Below, piece after piece: positions 26,980 to 36,686 of a stretch of 64,000 bases of DNA. A program made the translations under genes and the position numbers. The notes beneath the pieces were generated by a model that saw only the letters and a list, made by a program, of their open reading frames with translations, searched no databases and was not told the DNA's origin. How positions within the stretch are numbered: the stretch's first letter is position 1; each line of letters begins with the position of its first letter. This stretch comes from an uncultured Odoribacter sp. (GTDB taxonomy: Bacteria > Bacteroidota > Bacteroidia > Bacteroidales > Marinifilaceae), in contig CAJTSF010000003.1 of assembly GCA_910578985.1 (NCBI GenBank), forward strand, positions 62,001 through 126,000, in the 5' to 3' direction.

Positions 26980-28539
26980 ATGGTCAAGAAGTTGATACTG
27001 CATGTTTTATTGGTCATCATGTCCACTGCTTTTGCGGCAGTTGTGGTGGTGCAGTGGCTTTGGATCAAATACGCCTTGAAAGAAAAGGAAAACAAGTTTA
27101 CTTCGCAAGTCTATGATGCGTTGAACAGGGTGGTGAACCGTGTCGATGAAATCAATTATCTCAAGTATCGGCAGGAAATGAACCAGCAGTTGGGGGAATT
27201 GAAGACCTACAATGACATGTTCGCTTTCTGGCAAGGCAACTCCTCGTATAATAACTGGTACACGGACCATCTGATGGAGTTTCTGACGAATGACATCAAC
27301 CGGATGGGGGGCAGGGAACGTTCCTATTTGAATCTTCCGGCGATGCCTTATTCTTCGAGAAGCGGCAAGGTCATCGATCAGGAATTTATCATGCAGGCGA
27401 TTCGTTCCATGGAGATGCCCGCCTTGGATACGACGGCAGAAGGGAATGCCTATACCCGCTTTAACCGCACCATGCAGGAGTTTATGATGCGTGTGATGAA
27501 AGAGAAGAACCCGGAAAACAGTTCGGTGACGCAGCGATTGGAAAATATCGATTTATTGAGCCTGCTGGTGAATTATTTCCAGGCTTATAACATTAACCTG
27601 CCTTTCACCTATGAAATCATGACCAAGCAGGATGTCTTGGACCATGTACAGGCGGGACGGACGGAGAATTTGTATTATGTAGACCTCTTTCAGCAGGACT
27701 TGGTGAAAAAAGGCTACTATCTCGGGGTGCGTTTCGAATCGGTGCAGCCGGTTTTATTGGAAAATATGGGCTGGCTGTTGCTGGCGTCGGGATTTTGCGT
27801 GTTCGGTCTCTTGTTTGTTTTTATCATGACCATCATGATTATCATGAGGCAGCAAAAGCTATCGGTCATCAAGAACGAATTCATCAACAACATGACGCAT
27901 GAGTTCAAGACGCCCATCGCCACCATTTCTTTGGCGACTTCGGCGCTGACCAAGGAGAAGGTATTGAACGACAAGGAGCAGATATTGAAGTTCAACGAGA
28001 TGATCAAGAGTGAGAACGCCCGCATGAACAAGTATGTGGAACGTATCCTACAACAGGCAAAATTGGATCGCCGGGAATTGCAAATCAATCCCGTTGAAGC
28101 GGATATAAACGAATTGGTGCGGGAAGCCGTAGGGCATTTCACGTTGATAGTACAGGAGGCGGGCGGTGCGTTGTCTTGCCGGTTGTGTGAAGAGAAAGTC
28201 TGCCTGCGGGTGGATGAAGTGCACATCATGAATGCCGTGTGCAATCTGATAGACAACGCGATAAAATATTCGGGGGGAATGCCGGACATCCAGGTTTATA
28301 CCCGGGTGAGGAACGGGCGTTTCCGTATCGGGGTACGTGACCACGGCATCGGCATATCGAAGGAGGCGCAGAAGAAAGTGTTCAAGCGGTTTTACCGTGT
28401 GCCGAGCGGAAATGTACATAATGTCAAGGGCTTCGGCTTAGGACTTAGTTACGTGAAATCCATTGTGGAACTGCATGGGGGAAGCGTGCGTCTGACCTCC
28501 AGAAAGAACAAAGGCACGTTGGTTGAAATAGAATTGTAG
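26980..28539 (+). CDS. rprX: Sensor histidine kinase, RprX-like
   Basis: A 519-residue inner-membrane kinase. One membrane segment lies near residues 5-28, a periplasmic sensor region extends to about 262, and a second membrane segment (LLLASGFCVFGLLFVFIMTIMI) precedes the kinase core. The HisKA H-box is NNMTHEFKTPIATI, and HATPase_c motifs are NAVCNLIDNAIKYS (N), VRDHGIGIS (G1) and GFGLGLSYVKSIVELHGG (G2). The response regulator follows 18 bases later. Size and layout fit Bacteroides RprX; that ortholog call is from memory. Confidence 0.88.
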   Translation: MVKKLILHVLLVIMSTAFAAVVVVQWLWIKYALKEKENKFTSQVYDALNRVVNRVDEINYLKYRQEMNQQLGELKTYNDMFAFWQGNSSYNNWYTDHLMEFLTNDINRMGGRERSYLNLPAMPYSSRSGKVIDQEFIMQAIRSMEMPALDTTAEGNAYTRFNRTMQEFMMRVMKEKNPENSSVTQRLENIDLLSLLVNYFQAYNINLPFTYEIMTKQDVLDHVQAGRTENLYYVDLFQQDLVKKGYYLGVRFESVQPVLLENMGWLLLASGFCVFGLLFVFIMTIMIIMRQQKLSVIKNEFINNMTHEFKTPIATISLATSALTKEKVLNDKEQILKFNEMIKSENARMNKYVERILQQAKLDRRELQINPVEADINELVREAVGHFTLIVQEAGGALSCRLCEEKVCLRVDEVHIMNAVCNLIDNAIKYSGGMPDIQVYTRVRNGRFRIGVRDHGIGISKEAQKKVFKRFYRVPSGNVHNVKGFGLGLSYVKSIVELHGGSVRLTSRKNKGTLVEIEL

Positions 28540-28557
28540 ATTAAAAATGATAGGGAT

Positions 28558-29247
28558 ATGGCACAGAGAATACTGTTAGTGGAAGACGATCCTTGTTTCG
28601 GGTCGGTACTGAAATCTTATTTGGAGTTGTCGGATTATGAGGTGGTTTTATGCGTCAATGGTCATGAAGGCTTGGAAGCATTCAAGAACGGCAAGTACGA
28701 TATTTGCCTGTTGGACGTGATGATGCCCGAGATGGACGGTTTCACCTTGGGCAAGAAGATTCGTGAAATGAATACGACAATCCCCTTTGTGTATATCACC
28801 GCCAAGAGCATGAAAGAGGACATGCGCCTGGGGTATGAAATCGGTGCCGATGACTATGTCGTGAAACCTTTCGACTCGGAAGTGCTGATACTGAAGATAA
28901 AAGCCATTTTAAGCCGTAGCCGGCATGAGGAGGCGGTGCAGAAACCGAAAGTCCTCTGTTTGGGCAACTACACATTCAATACCGAACTGCGCACCGTTTC
29001 CAAAGGGGACGAACAAATCAAGCTCACACCTAAGGAAGCCCGCTTGCTGGAACTCTTATACGACCACCGCGACGGATTGCTCTCCCGTGAAAAGGCATTG
29101 ACGGAAATCTGGGGTGCCAATGACTATTTCACCGCCCGCAGCATGGATGTCTATGTCACGAAGTTAAGGAAATACTTCAAGGACGACACCTCGCTCCGGA
29201 TTGAAAATGTCCATGGCTCCGGCTTCCGTTTGGTGCTTGAAAAATAA
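28558..29247 (+). CDS. rprY: OmpR-family response regulator, RprY-like
   Basis: A 229-residue DNA-binding response regulator. The receiver has acidic pocket VEDD, the phospho-acceptor in LLDVMMPEMDG, the Thr/Ser site YITAKS and the lysine in DDYVVKPFD. The C-terminal winged helix carries KLTPKEARLLELLYDHRDGLLSR and YVTKLRKYFKDD. It is the cognate partner of the kinase just upstream. In B. fragilis, RprXY was found as a regulator affecting membrane protein expression. Its 3' end lies 3 bases from the convergent macroglobulin gene. Confidence 0.9.
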   Translation: MAQRILLVEDDPCFGSVLKSYLELSDYEVVLCVNGHEGLEAFKNGKYDICLLDVMMPEMDGFTLGKKIREMNTTIPFVYITAKSMKEDMRLGYEIGADDYVVKPFDSEVLILKIKAILSRSRHEEAVQKPKVLCLGNYTFNTELRTVSKGDEQIKLTPKEARLLELLYDHRDGLLSREKALTEIWGANDYFTARSMDVYVTKLRKYFKDDTSLRIENVHGSGFRLVLEK

Positions 29248-29250
29248 TCC

Positions 29251-32200
29251 TTACCGTTCCACTTCCACACGTCCTGCTTGACTGTAAGCATTGTACGCCG
29301 GGGCGTAAATACTTTGGAAACTGGCGATGCCGTCCTGATAACTGCCTTCTTGGTTCACCCATAGCGGATAGTCAATCATGTGAGTGCCGCGGGGCAGGAA
29401 CTCGAAGAAGAAGTTCATGCTGGCATCTTTAACCTCCTGATAGAAGGAAACACCTGCCATCCGCCGGTTTCCCGAAAGTTGTTTCGCCGGCTCGAAGCAG
29501 GCGGCTCGGAGGTCTTTCACATGCAGGTAATCCATATCCCGTTCAAGTGACAGCACGAGCCGGACAATCACCTTGTCGCCGACTTTCAAGGGACGCTTTC
29601 CGACAACCGCTTCCAGTTGTCCGTCGGGACGCTCCACATACAGTTTCTTATCCACACTTATCTCTGTCTTGTGCTTGCTGATTTTATCCAATGCCTGGAA
29701 ACTTTGCAGGAACAGGCCGCCCCAGGTAGGAGAGTCCGCATGCTTCTGTATCTCCACTTTCAGCATATCGTGGGAGGGGTTATCATAAGAAACCCGGAGA
29801 TAACCTAAGGGGGCTTCCCCGTCCTCCGTCCGAAGGGTTTCGGAACCGATGGTCACCTCTGCCTGCTCGTGTCGTGCCGTCAGGTCATCCCCGCTCAACA
29901 GCAGGGCGTGGATGGCATCCACCGTGGCGGGAACGCTGCCCCAGTCTTGCACTTGCTTCTGTCTCAACAGCCATTGCTTCATCAGGTCGATGTCTTTCGA
30001 ATAGCCCTCGACAGTTTCGAACGCCTCCAAAAGAGCGGTGTGGATTTGGAGGGCGGAATAACGGCAGACAACCCGGTTGTTGGGCCAATACATGCCTTCG
30101 TTGGGATGGCTGACGGCATATTGCCGCAGTGATTTCAGGATGGTCTGCGCCTCTTTCTCGAAACCGTAACGGTGGAAGGTCATGGCGAGCAGCGCTTTTT
30201 CATACAGGGAAGCACCTGCCCATTGCTTTTGCGCCAATTGCATAAAATATTTGTGGGCTTTCAGCGCCTCGCCTAAAGGAATATCCCGAAACAGGCTGCG
30301 GGTGTGCAGGTACAGCACCTGCATATAATCGATGCGCTTCGGTTTCTCTTTGAAATGCTTCGTATAGGCTTGGTCCAGATAGCGGATGGCTTTCATCTGC
30401 ATCATCTTCTCTTTTTCTCCCGTGGGACTGCCAGCAAGGGCAACCCGTTGGAGGATTGTCAATACGTTCATCGTCATGAACCGGCTTTCTCCCATTCCCT
30501 TGAACCAGCACCAGCCGCCCGATTCGGTTTGCAATTCTGCCAGACGGGCGATGGCATCCTCTTGCAGATAGCGCAGGCGGTTACTGTCGAACAGTTCTGC
30601 CAATTGCTGCATCCGTTCCGTTTCCGTCCGGGCTTCCATGCTCCAGGGTGACAGTTCGGCGAGTACGGATTTTAATTCTTCATTGGACTCCAAAGGAGAA
30701 ACGAGGGACGAGGCCTCAGATGCCTGCCATTGCCGGATGGCATGTATAATCTTCGGATTGGCTTGTGCAATCCGGGCAGCGATACTGTTGGCGTAATAAG
30801 CGGCTGCCACATCCGTTGCATTGGCATGGGCAGGCTGCTGTAAGCGGGGAATCGCCTGCACGGCATACCAAATGGGATTGGCTGCCAGTTCCAGCGTCAG
30901 GCGGTAAGGGCTTCCTGACGTCTGGGGCAACGAAAACGCCTGCTTGCCTGCCAAGTGCATGAAAATCGGCAAATTCGTTTGGACCAAAATCTCATTCGAC
31001 AGCAGCGGCAGGTAATGCTGCTCCCCGTCGCTGAATCCGGCACTCTTTGCCACAACCCGGCAGGCGACCGTTTCTACGGTTGCTGCAACGTCGAACGTGA
31101 AATCGACTAAAGCATGTGTACCGGCTTCCATGCGGAAATCCCGGTTTCCCCGGAAAAGCACCTTGTCATCCGACGGGGTGAAAAGTTCGAACGTCACAGT
31201 TCCTTCTTGCAGCGCGTCCGACAGGTTTTCCACCTCCACCTTGATGTTTGCCCGGTCGCCGCGTCGCAGAAAACGGGGAAGATTGGGGCGTACCATAAGC
31301 GGTTTCGTCGTCACCGCCGTGCGTTCGAGCATACCCGTCTTCATATCTTTCGTCGAAGCGATGGCAACGAACCGCCACCGTGTCAGGGCATCCGGAACCG
31401 TGAAACTGAATTCCACGCTTCCCTCCGCGTCGGTTTGCAACTGCGGATAGAAGAAAGCGGTCTCCTGGAAATTCTCCCGAAGAGGGGCAGGGGAGTGCTC
31501 CTCTGTCATCAATTTAGCGTTGCGGGCTAAGCCGGAAGCCGCCACGCCCCTTTTTGAAGAGCGGCTTGTCATTCCTGTCACTACAGTTTCGGCATCCATG
31601 AGAACAAAATCGTCATATCTTTGCCCCATTTCAAAATCATTCAGCCGGTTGAAGCGGAAAGCCGGATAGGACTGATTCCCGTAGGGGAGGTTGCCCATAT
31701 AGAGGTGCAGGCTGTTTGTTTCCCACGTGCGGGAAAAAGTTTCGAGGCTGAAATAATTCGGTCTGCTCAATTTGCCCGGCTTGAAATGGATGAAATAATC
31801 GGACAACCGCTCCAGCGAGGCATCATACATCATGGCAAGCACCTCGGCTTTCTCTCCCGCGCGGAGATTCTTGATGCGCACCTTCCACTCTTCCTCCTCT
31901 CCGGGGCGCAGGCGGTCGCGGAACACGACCGTTTCCAATTCCGGTTGCGGCTGCCTTTCATCCAGCTGGAGGACTACGCTTCTCTCCACCCACTTTTTAT
32001 CTTTCAGATAGGTAATACTGACAGTCACCGACTCGCCGTATTCCTTCAGGTAAGTGAACTCGATGGGAATAATCTCGTTGGACAGGCGCACCTCTTTCCG
32101 CATCACCGGCCGGCTGTTCGCGATGAACTCATATTGCAGGTGCACGTCCTTCAATGAACTGCCGAACCAAATGCACGCCTTCTCTCCCGGCTTGTAATTC

Positions 32201-34854
32201 AATTGCTCCACCACCAGCCAGTCGTAAGTCGGCACGGGCGGGGTTTTGTCTTTCTGCCCATACAGGCAAAACAGCTTCTTCGCCACCCTCTCTCCGCATC
32301 GGGCTGTGAACAGGTAAGCCCCCGACGCCTCACGATGCAAATCGGGCATGACGGAATCTTTCCCATTGACAGACAGCGTGCCGTCGAATATTTTCTTCTC
32401 CACAACCGTATCTTTCCAAGGCTTGTCGGAAAGGGCGGGAGCAACCACTTTCTCCAGCGTGTATTCTACAGTCTGCACCGTTCCCTCCGGCAGGTCGTTC
32501 AAGGCGATATGGAACGCCGTCGGACAGTTTTTATCCACCTGCAAGGGAGCATCCACCACAATGTTCGCCTGTCCGCTGTACACCTGCACCGCTGTTTCCC
32601 CTTCCTGCGTTTCCCCCTTGGGGTCGGTGGCGGTTGCCGTGATTCGGTACAAGTCATATCCCCACGCCTGGGACTCTTTCGTCGTGGCGAACGCCAACTC
32701 GAATTCCCCCTGCTCGTCGGTATGGATTTCCCCCTCCGTAAACTTGGCAGACGGGGTATGCCGGTAAAAACTGCTCTGTTCCACCCGGTAATGCAGCGGT
32801 ATATTGCCCATCGCCACTCCCGTGAACTGCTTCAACCTTCCTTTCACGCGGACGGAATCTCCCCGGTAATAGGTCCGGCTTTGGGGAATGAAAGTCACTT
32901 CGAACGAAGGTCGCTTGTAATTCTCCACCCGGAAGGAAACCTCTCCGATATTCGAGCAATCGATGGTAAACGTGCCGTTCATCGCGTGCTTCGGGACCAC
33001 GAACGAACCGGTGAACGTTCCGAACTCATTGCTCCTTGTCCGGAGGTGCGCCACCTCCTCCCGTTTGCTGTTCCGCAGGACGACCGTCGTCTCCTTTCCC
33101 TCGCTTGCCTGCAACGTGTCGCAGTTCGCCGTCCAGCGGTAGCCTTTGAAATAGACCGTCTGTCCGGGGCGGTATATCTTCCGGTCGGTGAACAGTTGCC
33201 CGTATTCCTCTTGCCTGTCCGTAGAAAAATGGCGGATAACGTAGGAATAATCCATATAGGAAGCGGGATTCTTCTCGTTCACGACACGGTAGTACAAATA
33301 CTTCTCCCCCTCGTGGGATTTGTACCAGGCGAGCCCTTTGCGGTCGGCATGAAGCGTGGCGATTGGCACATATTCCCCCTCTTTTCTCCGATACACCGAC
33401 ACCTTGCTGTCTTTCACGGGCAATCCGCTGTTCCAGTCATACACCTGAAACCGCACCTCCCCGTCGAATATGCTTGCCGTGCAGAACAATTGCGACGCCA
33501 GCAAAAGGCATGTCTCCTTTCCTTTGTCCACCGTCACGGCATACATCCCCGCCGGCAATCCCTCCACCTCGAAGGAAGTGTCCCGCTGCATCATCCCTCC
33601 GGGCAAATCCAACCGCATCTCCCGCACAAGTTTCTTCTTCGGCTCCTCCTCACGTCCCCAGGGGGAGGATGTACGCAGGACCTCATCCGCCAGACGGTAG
33701 AATTGCAACGTGCAACTGCTGCTATTCCGGGAGCCCACCTGACAACTGAACGTCTCCCCCGGATACACCCTTGTCGGGAAATTCACATGGATTTCCTGCG
33801 TCTGTATCTTGTTTACGACCTCCTTCAATATCCCGATTCGCTTATAGCCGGGGAATTGTCGGATGCCCTTTTCGCACAACGCCAGTGCCTCCTTCAATTT
33901 CTCCTCGTCATTGCCCAGTGCCGACAGTGTCGCCCGTTCGTAGATGACCTCCGTCACAAAGGGCTCCTTCTCAAACTCCTGCATCAGACGATCCAACGCT
34001 TTCGTGTAGAGCGGATGCCTATACGTTTCATAATAGTTGGTGTACATGAACCTCAACCGTTCCAAATCCGCAGCCAGCAATGCTTCGCGTTCTCCCGCGC
34101 CCAGGCGGAATGCCAGCCGTCTTTGGAAAACTTCCGATATCGACAGCCGTTCCTCTTTTTTCTCCTCCGGGGCAAACACCCCCGCACCCGCCCGCACGAA
34201 TTCCTCCGCCGGCAAAAAAACGCTTTCCGTCACTTTCCTGTCGCCTGCCATGCCCCGTTCCGATAAAATATCCGTTGCCCGGCGGCAAAGGAAATCATAC
34301 AGTGTCGGCTCCTGCCGTTCCGAGTCCTCCCCGGGCAACAACGCCACCTTGAAATCCTTGATATCCGTTGCCTGCAAGACTTTGCTCTCTTCCAGCGATG
34401 CCCGCAGATGCTTGTCGATTTGATTCAACCACTTGTTTTTGTCCCATGTCCGCATATCCTTCGGTGCATTTCCCTTTACGACGGGACGTTCGTTGATAAT
34501 CCCCCGGCGGTTGCGGTAGTTTTGAACGTAAAGTTCTCCCGCATAAGAGTGCAGCACACTGCGCACCCGCACGTCTTTCTCTGCGGCAATCTGTTTTTCC
34601 AGCTCCTGAAGCACCTGCGGATAGCTCTCCCGGTCTTTCACCAAAGCGAACTTCGCTTTCATCACCAGCGCCTTGATTTTCAAGGCGCCGTCCTGCCTTT
34701 TGACCGCTTCCCGGTAGAGGCTGTCCGCCGTTTGCAGCGCGCTTTCCGGAAATTTATAATAATACACTGCTTCTTCCGAATCCTTTTCTGTCTGTGCAAA
34801 TACCTGGCTGCCAATACACAATAGCAATCCAAGCCATAATCCGAATCCTTTCAT
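29251..34854 (-). CDS. Alpha-2-macroglobulin family protein (thioester-less)
   Basis: A giant 1,867-residue exported protein. Start 34854 gives a clean signal peptide (MKGFGLWLGLLLCIGSQVFA); an in-frame TTG at 34890 is less likely. Recognisable parts are the MG2-like domain (LFTDRKIYRPGQTVYFKGY), the bait-region/MG7-like part (FFYPQLQTDAEGSVEFSFTV, PDALTRWRFVAIA), and a terpenoid-cyclase-like helical domain (ESGGWCWFKGMGESRFMT). At the expected thioester place the sequence reads AHANATDVAAAYYANSIA, so the CxEQ motif is missing. Such proteins may protect the envelope from proteases; without a thioester the trapping mechanism must differ. A BamB- or PBP1C-type partner is not adjacent. Confidence 0.92.
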   Translation of the reverse strand: MKGFGLWLGLLLCIGSQVFAQTEKDSEEAVYYYKFPESALQTADSLYREAVKRQDGALKIKALVMKAKFALVKDRESYPQVLQELEKQIAAEKDVRVRSVLHSYAGELYVQNYRNRRGIINERPVVKGNAPKDMRTWDKNKWLNQIDKHLRASLEESKVLQATDIKDFKVALLPGEDSERQEPTLYDFLCRRATDILSERGMAGDRKVTESVFLPAEEFVRAGAGVFAPEEKKEERLSISEVFQRRLAFRLGAGEREALLAADLERLRFMYTNYYETYRHPLYTKALDRLMQEFEKEPFVTEVIYERATLSALGNDEEKLKEALALCEKGIRQFPGYKRIGILKEVVNKIQTQEIHVNFPTRVYPGETFSCQVGSRNSSSCTLQFYRLADEVLRTSSPWGREEEPKKKLVREMRLDLPGGMMQRDTSFEVEGLPAGMYAVTVDKGKETCLLLASQLFCTASIFDGEVRFQVYDWNSGLPVKDSKVSVYRRKEGEYVPIATLHADRKGLAWYKSHEGEKYLYYRVVNEKNPASYMDYSYVIRHFSTDRQEEYGQLFTDRKIYRPGQTVYFKGYRWTANCDTLQASEGKETTVVLRNSKREEVAHLRTRSNEFGTFTGSFVVPKHAMNGTFTIDCSNIGEVSFRVENYKRPSFEVTFIPQSRTYYRGDSVRVKGRLKQFTGVAMGNIPLHYRVEQSSFYRHTPSAKFTEGEIHTDEQGEFELAFATTKESQAWGYDLYRITATATDPKGETQEGETAVQVYSGQANIVVDAPLQVDKNCPTAFHIALNDLPEGTVQTVEYTLEKVVAPALSDKPWKDTVVEKKIFDGTLSVNGKDSVMPDLHREASGAYLFTARCGERVAKKLFCLYGQKDKTPPVPTYDWLVVEQLNYKPGEKACIWFGSSLKDVHLQYEFIANSRPVMRKEVRLSNEIIPIEFTYLKEYGESVTVSITYLKDKKWVERSVVLQLDERQPQPELETVVFRDRLRPGEEEEWKVRIKNLRAGEKAEVLAMMYDASLERLSDYFIHFKPGKLSRPNYFSLETFSRTWETNSLHLYMGNLPYGNQSYPAFRFNRLNDFEMGQRYDDFVLMDAETVVTGMTSRSSKRGVAASGLARNAKLMTEEHSPAPLRENFQETAFFYPQLQTDAEGSVEFSFTVPDALTRWRFVAIASTKDMKTGMLERTAVTTKPLMVRPNLPRFLRRGDRANIKVEVENLSDALQEGTVTFELFTPSDDKVLFRGNRDFRMEAGTHALVDFTFDVAATVETVACRVVAKSAGFSDGEQHYLPLLSNEILVQTNLPIFMHLAGKQAFSLPQTSGSPYRLTLELAANPIWYAVQAIPRLQQPAHANATDVAAAYYANSIAARIAQANPKIIHAIRQWQASEASSLVSPLESNEELKSVLAELSPWSMEARTETERMQQLAELFDSNRLRYLQEDAIARLAELQTESGGWCWFKGMGESRFMTMNVLTILQRVALAGSPTGEKEKMMQMKAIRYLDQAYTKHFKEKPKRIDYMQVLYLHTRSLFRDIPLGEALKAHKYFMQLAQKQWAGASLYEKALLAMTFHRYGFEKEAQTILKSLRQYAVSHPNEGMYWPNNRVVCRYSALQIHTALLEAFETVEGYSKDIDLMKQWLLRQKQVQDWGSVPATVDAIHALLLSGDDLTARHEQAEVTIGSETLRTEDGEAPLGYLRVSYDNPSHDMLKVEIQKHADSPTWGGLFLQSFQALDKISKHKTEISVDKKLYVERPDGQLEAVVGKRPLKVGDKVIVRLVLSLERDMDYLHVKDLRAACFEPAKQLSGNRRMAGVSFYQEVKDASMNFFFEFLPRGTHMIDYPLWVNQEGSYQDGIASFQSIYAPAYNAYSQAGRVEVER

Positions 34855-34915
34855 GCCTTCGTTTTTTATCGTTGGCTTAAAGGTAGCCAACTTTTGAGAG
34901 AAAACCTAATAACTT

Positions 34916-35098
34916 TCCTATTATCTCCTACTCACCTCCTATTCAATTCATAGGTACGGATAAGGTTGCTATAAGGTTCCGATAAGGTTACGCTATTGGA
35001 GCATACGGTAACCTTACCGGAACCTTACGGTAACCTTACCGTAGCCTACCAGTTGAATAGGCGTTCATCGGGCGTTCATCGGGCGTTCATCGGGCGTT
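34916..35098. repeat. Degenerate array with 11-bp period (array 2), upstream of the macroglobulin gene
   Basis: Successive blocks all step by 11 bases. TAAGGTT occurs at 34961, 34972 and 34983; AACCTTA at 35010, 35021 and 35032; GCGTT at 35061, 35072, 35083 and 35094; and TCCTA at 34916, 34926 and 34937 (steps 10 and 11). The TAAGGTT and AACCTTA blocks are inverted relative to each other and could form a hairpin of about 33 bp with a 15-base loop. The array fills most of the 304-base gap (34855-35158) between the macroglobulin start and the hutH terminator. Confidence 0.8.
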
Positions 35099-35100
35099 AA

Positions 35101-35131
35101 AAATGCCCCCTGGTTATTTCCGGGGGGCATT
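35101..35131 (-). terminator. Terminator after hutH
   Basis: Read on the - strand, AATGCCCCC and GGGGGCATT form the stem and ATTTTTAA follows. It lies 28 bases beyond the hutH stop codon. Confidence 0.8.
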
Positions 35132-35158
35132 GCTTATGATTGTCGGTAAAACGGTCTT

Positions 35159-36658
35159 TTATTTCGCCGGCTCGAAATCCCCGTAGCGCAGGAAATCCGT
35201 GGCGGCGTCGATGTCTTTGTACATCACGCGGTCGATGCTGTTGAACGGCACAACGGTGCGGAATTCTTGCAGGAACTTCTCCAGGTAGGGGGAGGTCTTC
35301 GTCGGGCGCTGCATGTCGATTGCCTGTGCGGCGTTCATCAACTCGATGGCGAGGACGCGCTCCACGTTTTCCGCCACTTTCACGGTCTTGGTCGCGGCGT
35401 TTCCACCCATGCTCACATGGTCTTCCTGTTCGTTCGAGGAGGGAATGGAGTCCACGGAACAAGGAGTGCACAACTGTTTGTTCTTGCTGACGATGGCGGC
35501 AGCGGCATATTGCGGAATCATGAACCCGGAGTTCAATCCCGGATTGGCAACCAGGAATTCGGGGATGTTGCCGCGGTCGCCGGAAATCAGGCGGTAGGTG
35601 CGGCGTTCGGAAATGCTTCCCAGTTCCGCCACGGCGATGGCGAGGAAGTCCATTACCAGTGCCAGGGGTTGCCCGTGGAAGTTGCCTCCGGAGATAATCA
35701 GGTCATCCTCCATGAAGATGGTCGGGTTGTCCGTTACGGAGTTGATTTCGCGTTCCACGACGGATGCCACGTACATGATGCTGTCTTTGCTGGCGCCGTG
35801 TACCTGCGGCATGCAGCGGAAGGAATAGGGGTCCTGCACCCGTGTCTTTTCTTTCTTCTGGAATTCGGAACCTTCCAGCAGGGTGCGGATGTTGCGTGCC
35901 GTCTCGATTTGTCCCGGATGGGGACGGGCATCCTGGATTTGCGGCAGGAAGGGATCGATGCGTCCGTCGTACGCCTCTAAGGAGAGGGCGCCGATGATGT
36001 CGGCATACTTGGCGATTTTAAAGGCTTTCAGCAGGGCATAAACGGCGTGCGAGCTCATGAACTGCGTGCCGTTCAGCAGTGCCAGTCCCTCTTTGGCGCC
36101 GAGGGAGATGGCTTCCCAGCCGAATTTGGCATTGATTTCCTTGGCATCGTGGATTTTTCCTTTGTACCACACTTCCCCTTCGTTGATAATCGGCAGGAAC
36201 AGGTTGGCAAGCGGTGCCAGGTCGCCGGATGCGCCCAGGGAGCCCAGTTCGCGGACAACGGGCAGCACGCCCTTGTTGAACATGTCGATGATTCTTTCCA
36301 CCGTCACCAATTGTACGCCCGATTTGCCCAACGACAGGGCATGCGCTTTCAAAAGGAGCATGAGTCGGATGATGTCCTGATGGATGGGTTCTCCCAGGCT
36401 GCAGGCGTGGGACATCACCAGGTTGGCTTGCAACTGGCTCAAATCCTCTTTTGAGATGCTGATTTTGCAAAGTGAGCCGAAACCGGTCGTGATGCCGTAC
36501 AGCGGTTTTTCGGAGGTTTCGATTTTGTGGTCCAGATACGCCTTGCAATCGTTGATTCTTTTCTTGCTCTCCTCGGACAGGGCGAGCGTGCAGTTGGTGT
36601 GCAATATCTTGTCGATGACTTCAAAAGTCAGCGGCGCGGGTGAAATGTAATGTACCAT
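35159..36658 (-). CDS. hutH: Histidine ammonia-lyase
   Basis: A 499-residue enzyme deaminating L-histidine to urocanate, the first step of histidine catabolism. Start 36658 (MVHYISPAPLTFEV) is chosen; the upstream in-frame codon at 36703 would overlap the hisS end. The MIO cofactor triad is intact in GSLGASGDLAPLANLF, and the active-site segments YGITTGFG, RVQDPYSFRCMPQVHGAS, GNFHGQP and EDHVSMG are all present. It lies 28 bases behind hisS on the same strand; no other hut gene is in the window. Confidence 0.96.
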   Translation of the reverse strand: MVHYISPAPLTFEVIDKILHTNCTLALSEESKKRINDCKAYLDHKIETSEKPLYGITTGFGSLCKISISKEDLSQLQANLVMSHACSLGEPIHQDIIRLMLLLKAHALSLGKSGVQLVTVERIIDMFNKGVLPVVRELGSLGASGDLAPLANLFLPIINEGEVWYKGKIHDAKEINAKFGWEAISLGAKEGLALLNGTQFMSSHAVYALLKAFKIAKYADIIGALSLEAYDGRIDPFLPQIQDARPHPGQIETARNIRTLLEGSEFQKKEKTRVQDPYSFRCMPQVHGASKDSIMYVASVVEREINSVTDNPTIFMEDDLIISGGNFHGQPLALVMDFLAIAVAELGSISERRTYRLISGDRGNIPEFLVANPGLNSGFMIPQYAAAAIVSKNKQLCTPCSVDSIPSSNEQEDHVSMGGNAATKTVKVAENVERVLAIELMNAAQAIDMQRPTKTSPYLEKFLQEFRTVVPFNSIDRVMYKDIDAATDFLRYGDFEPAK

Positions 36659-36686
36659 ATTTTTATAGTTAAAGATTAAATATTGA

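Noticed and set aside
32203..34266. 687-residue open frame antisense to the macroglobulin gene
   Set aside because: His/Pro/Arg-rich shadow translation with no motif; the opposite strand encodes an intact conserved protein.
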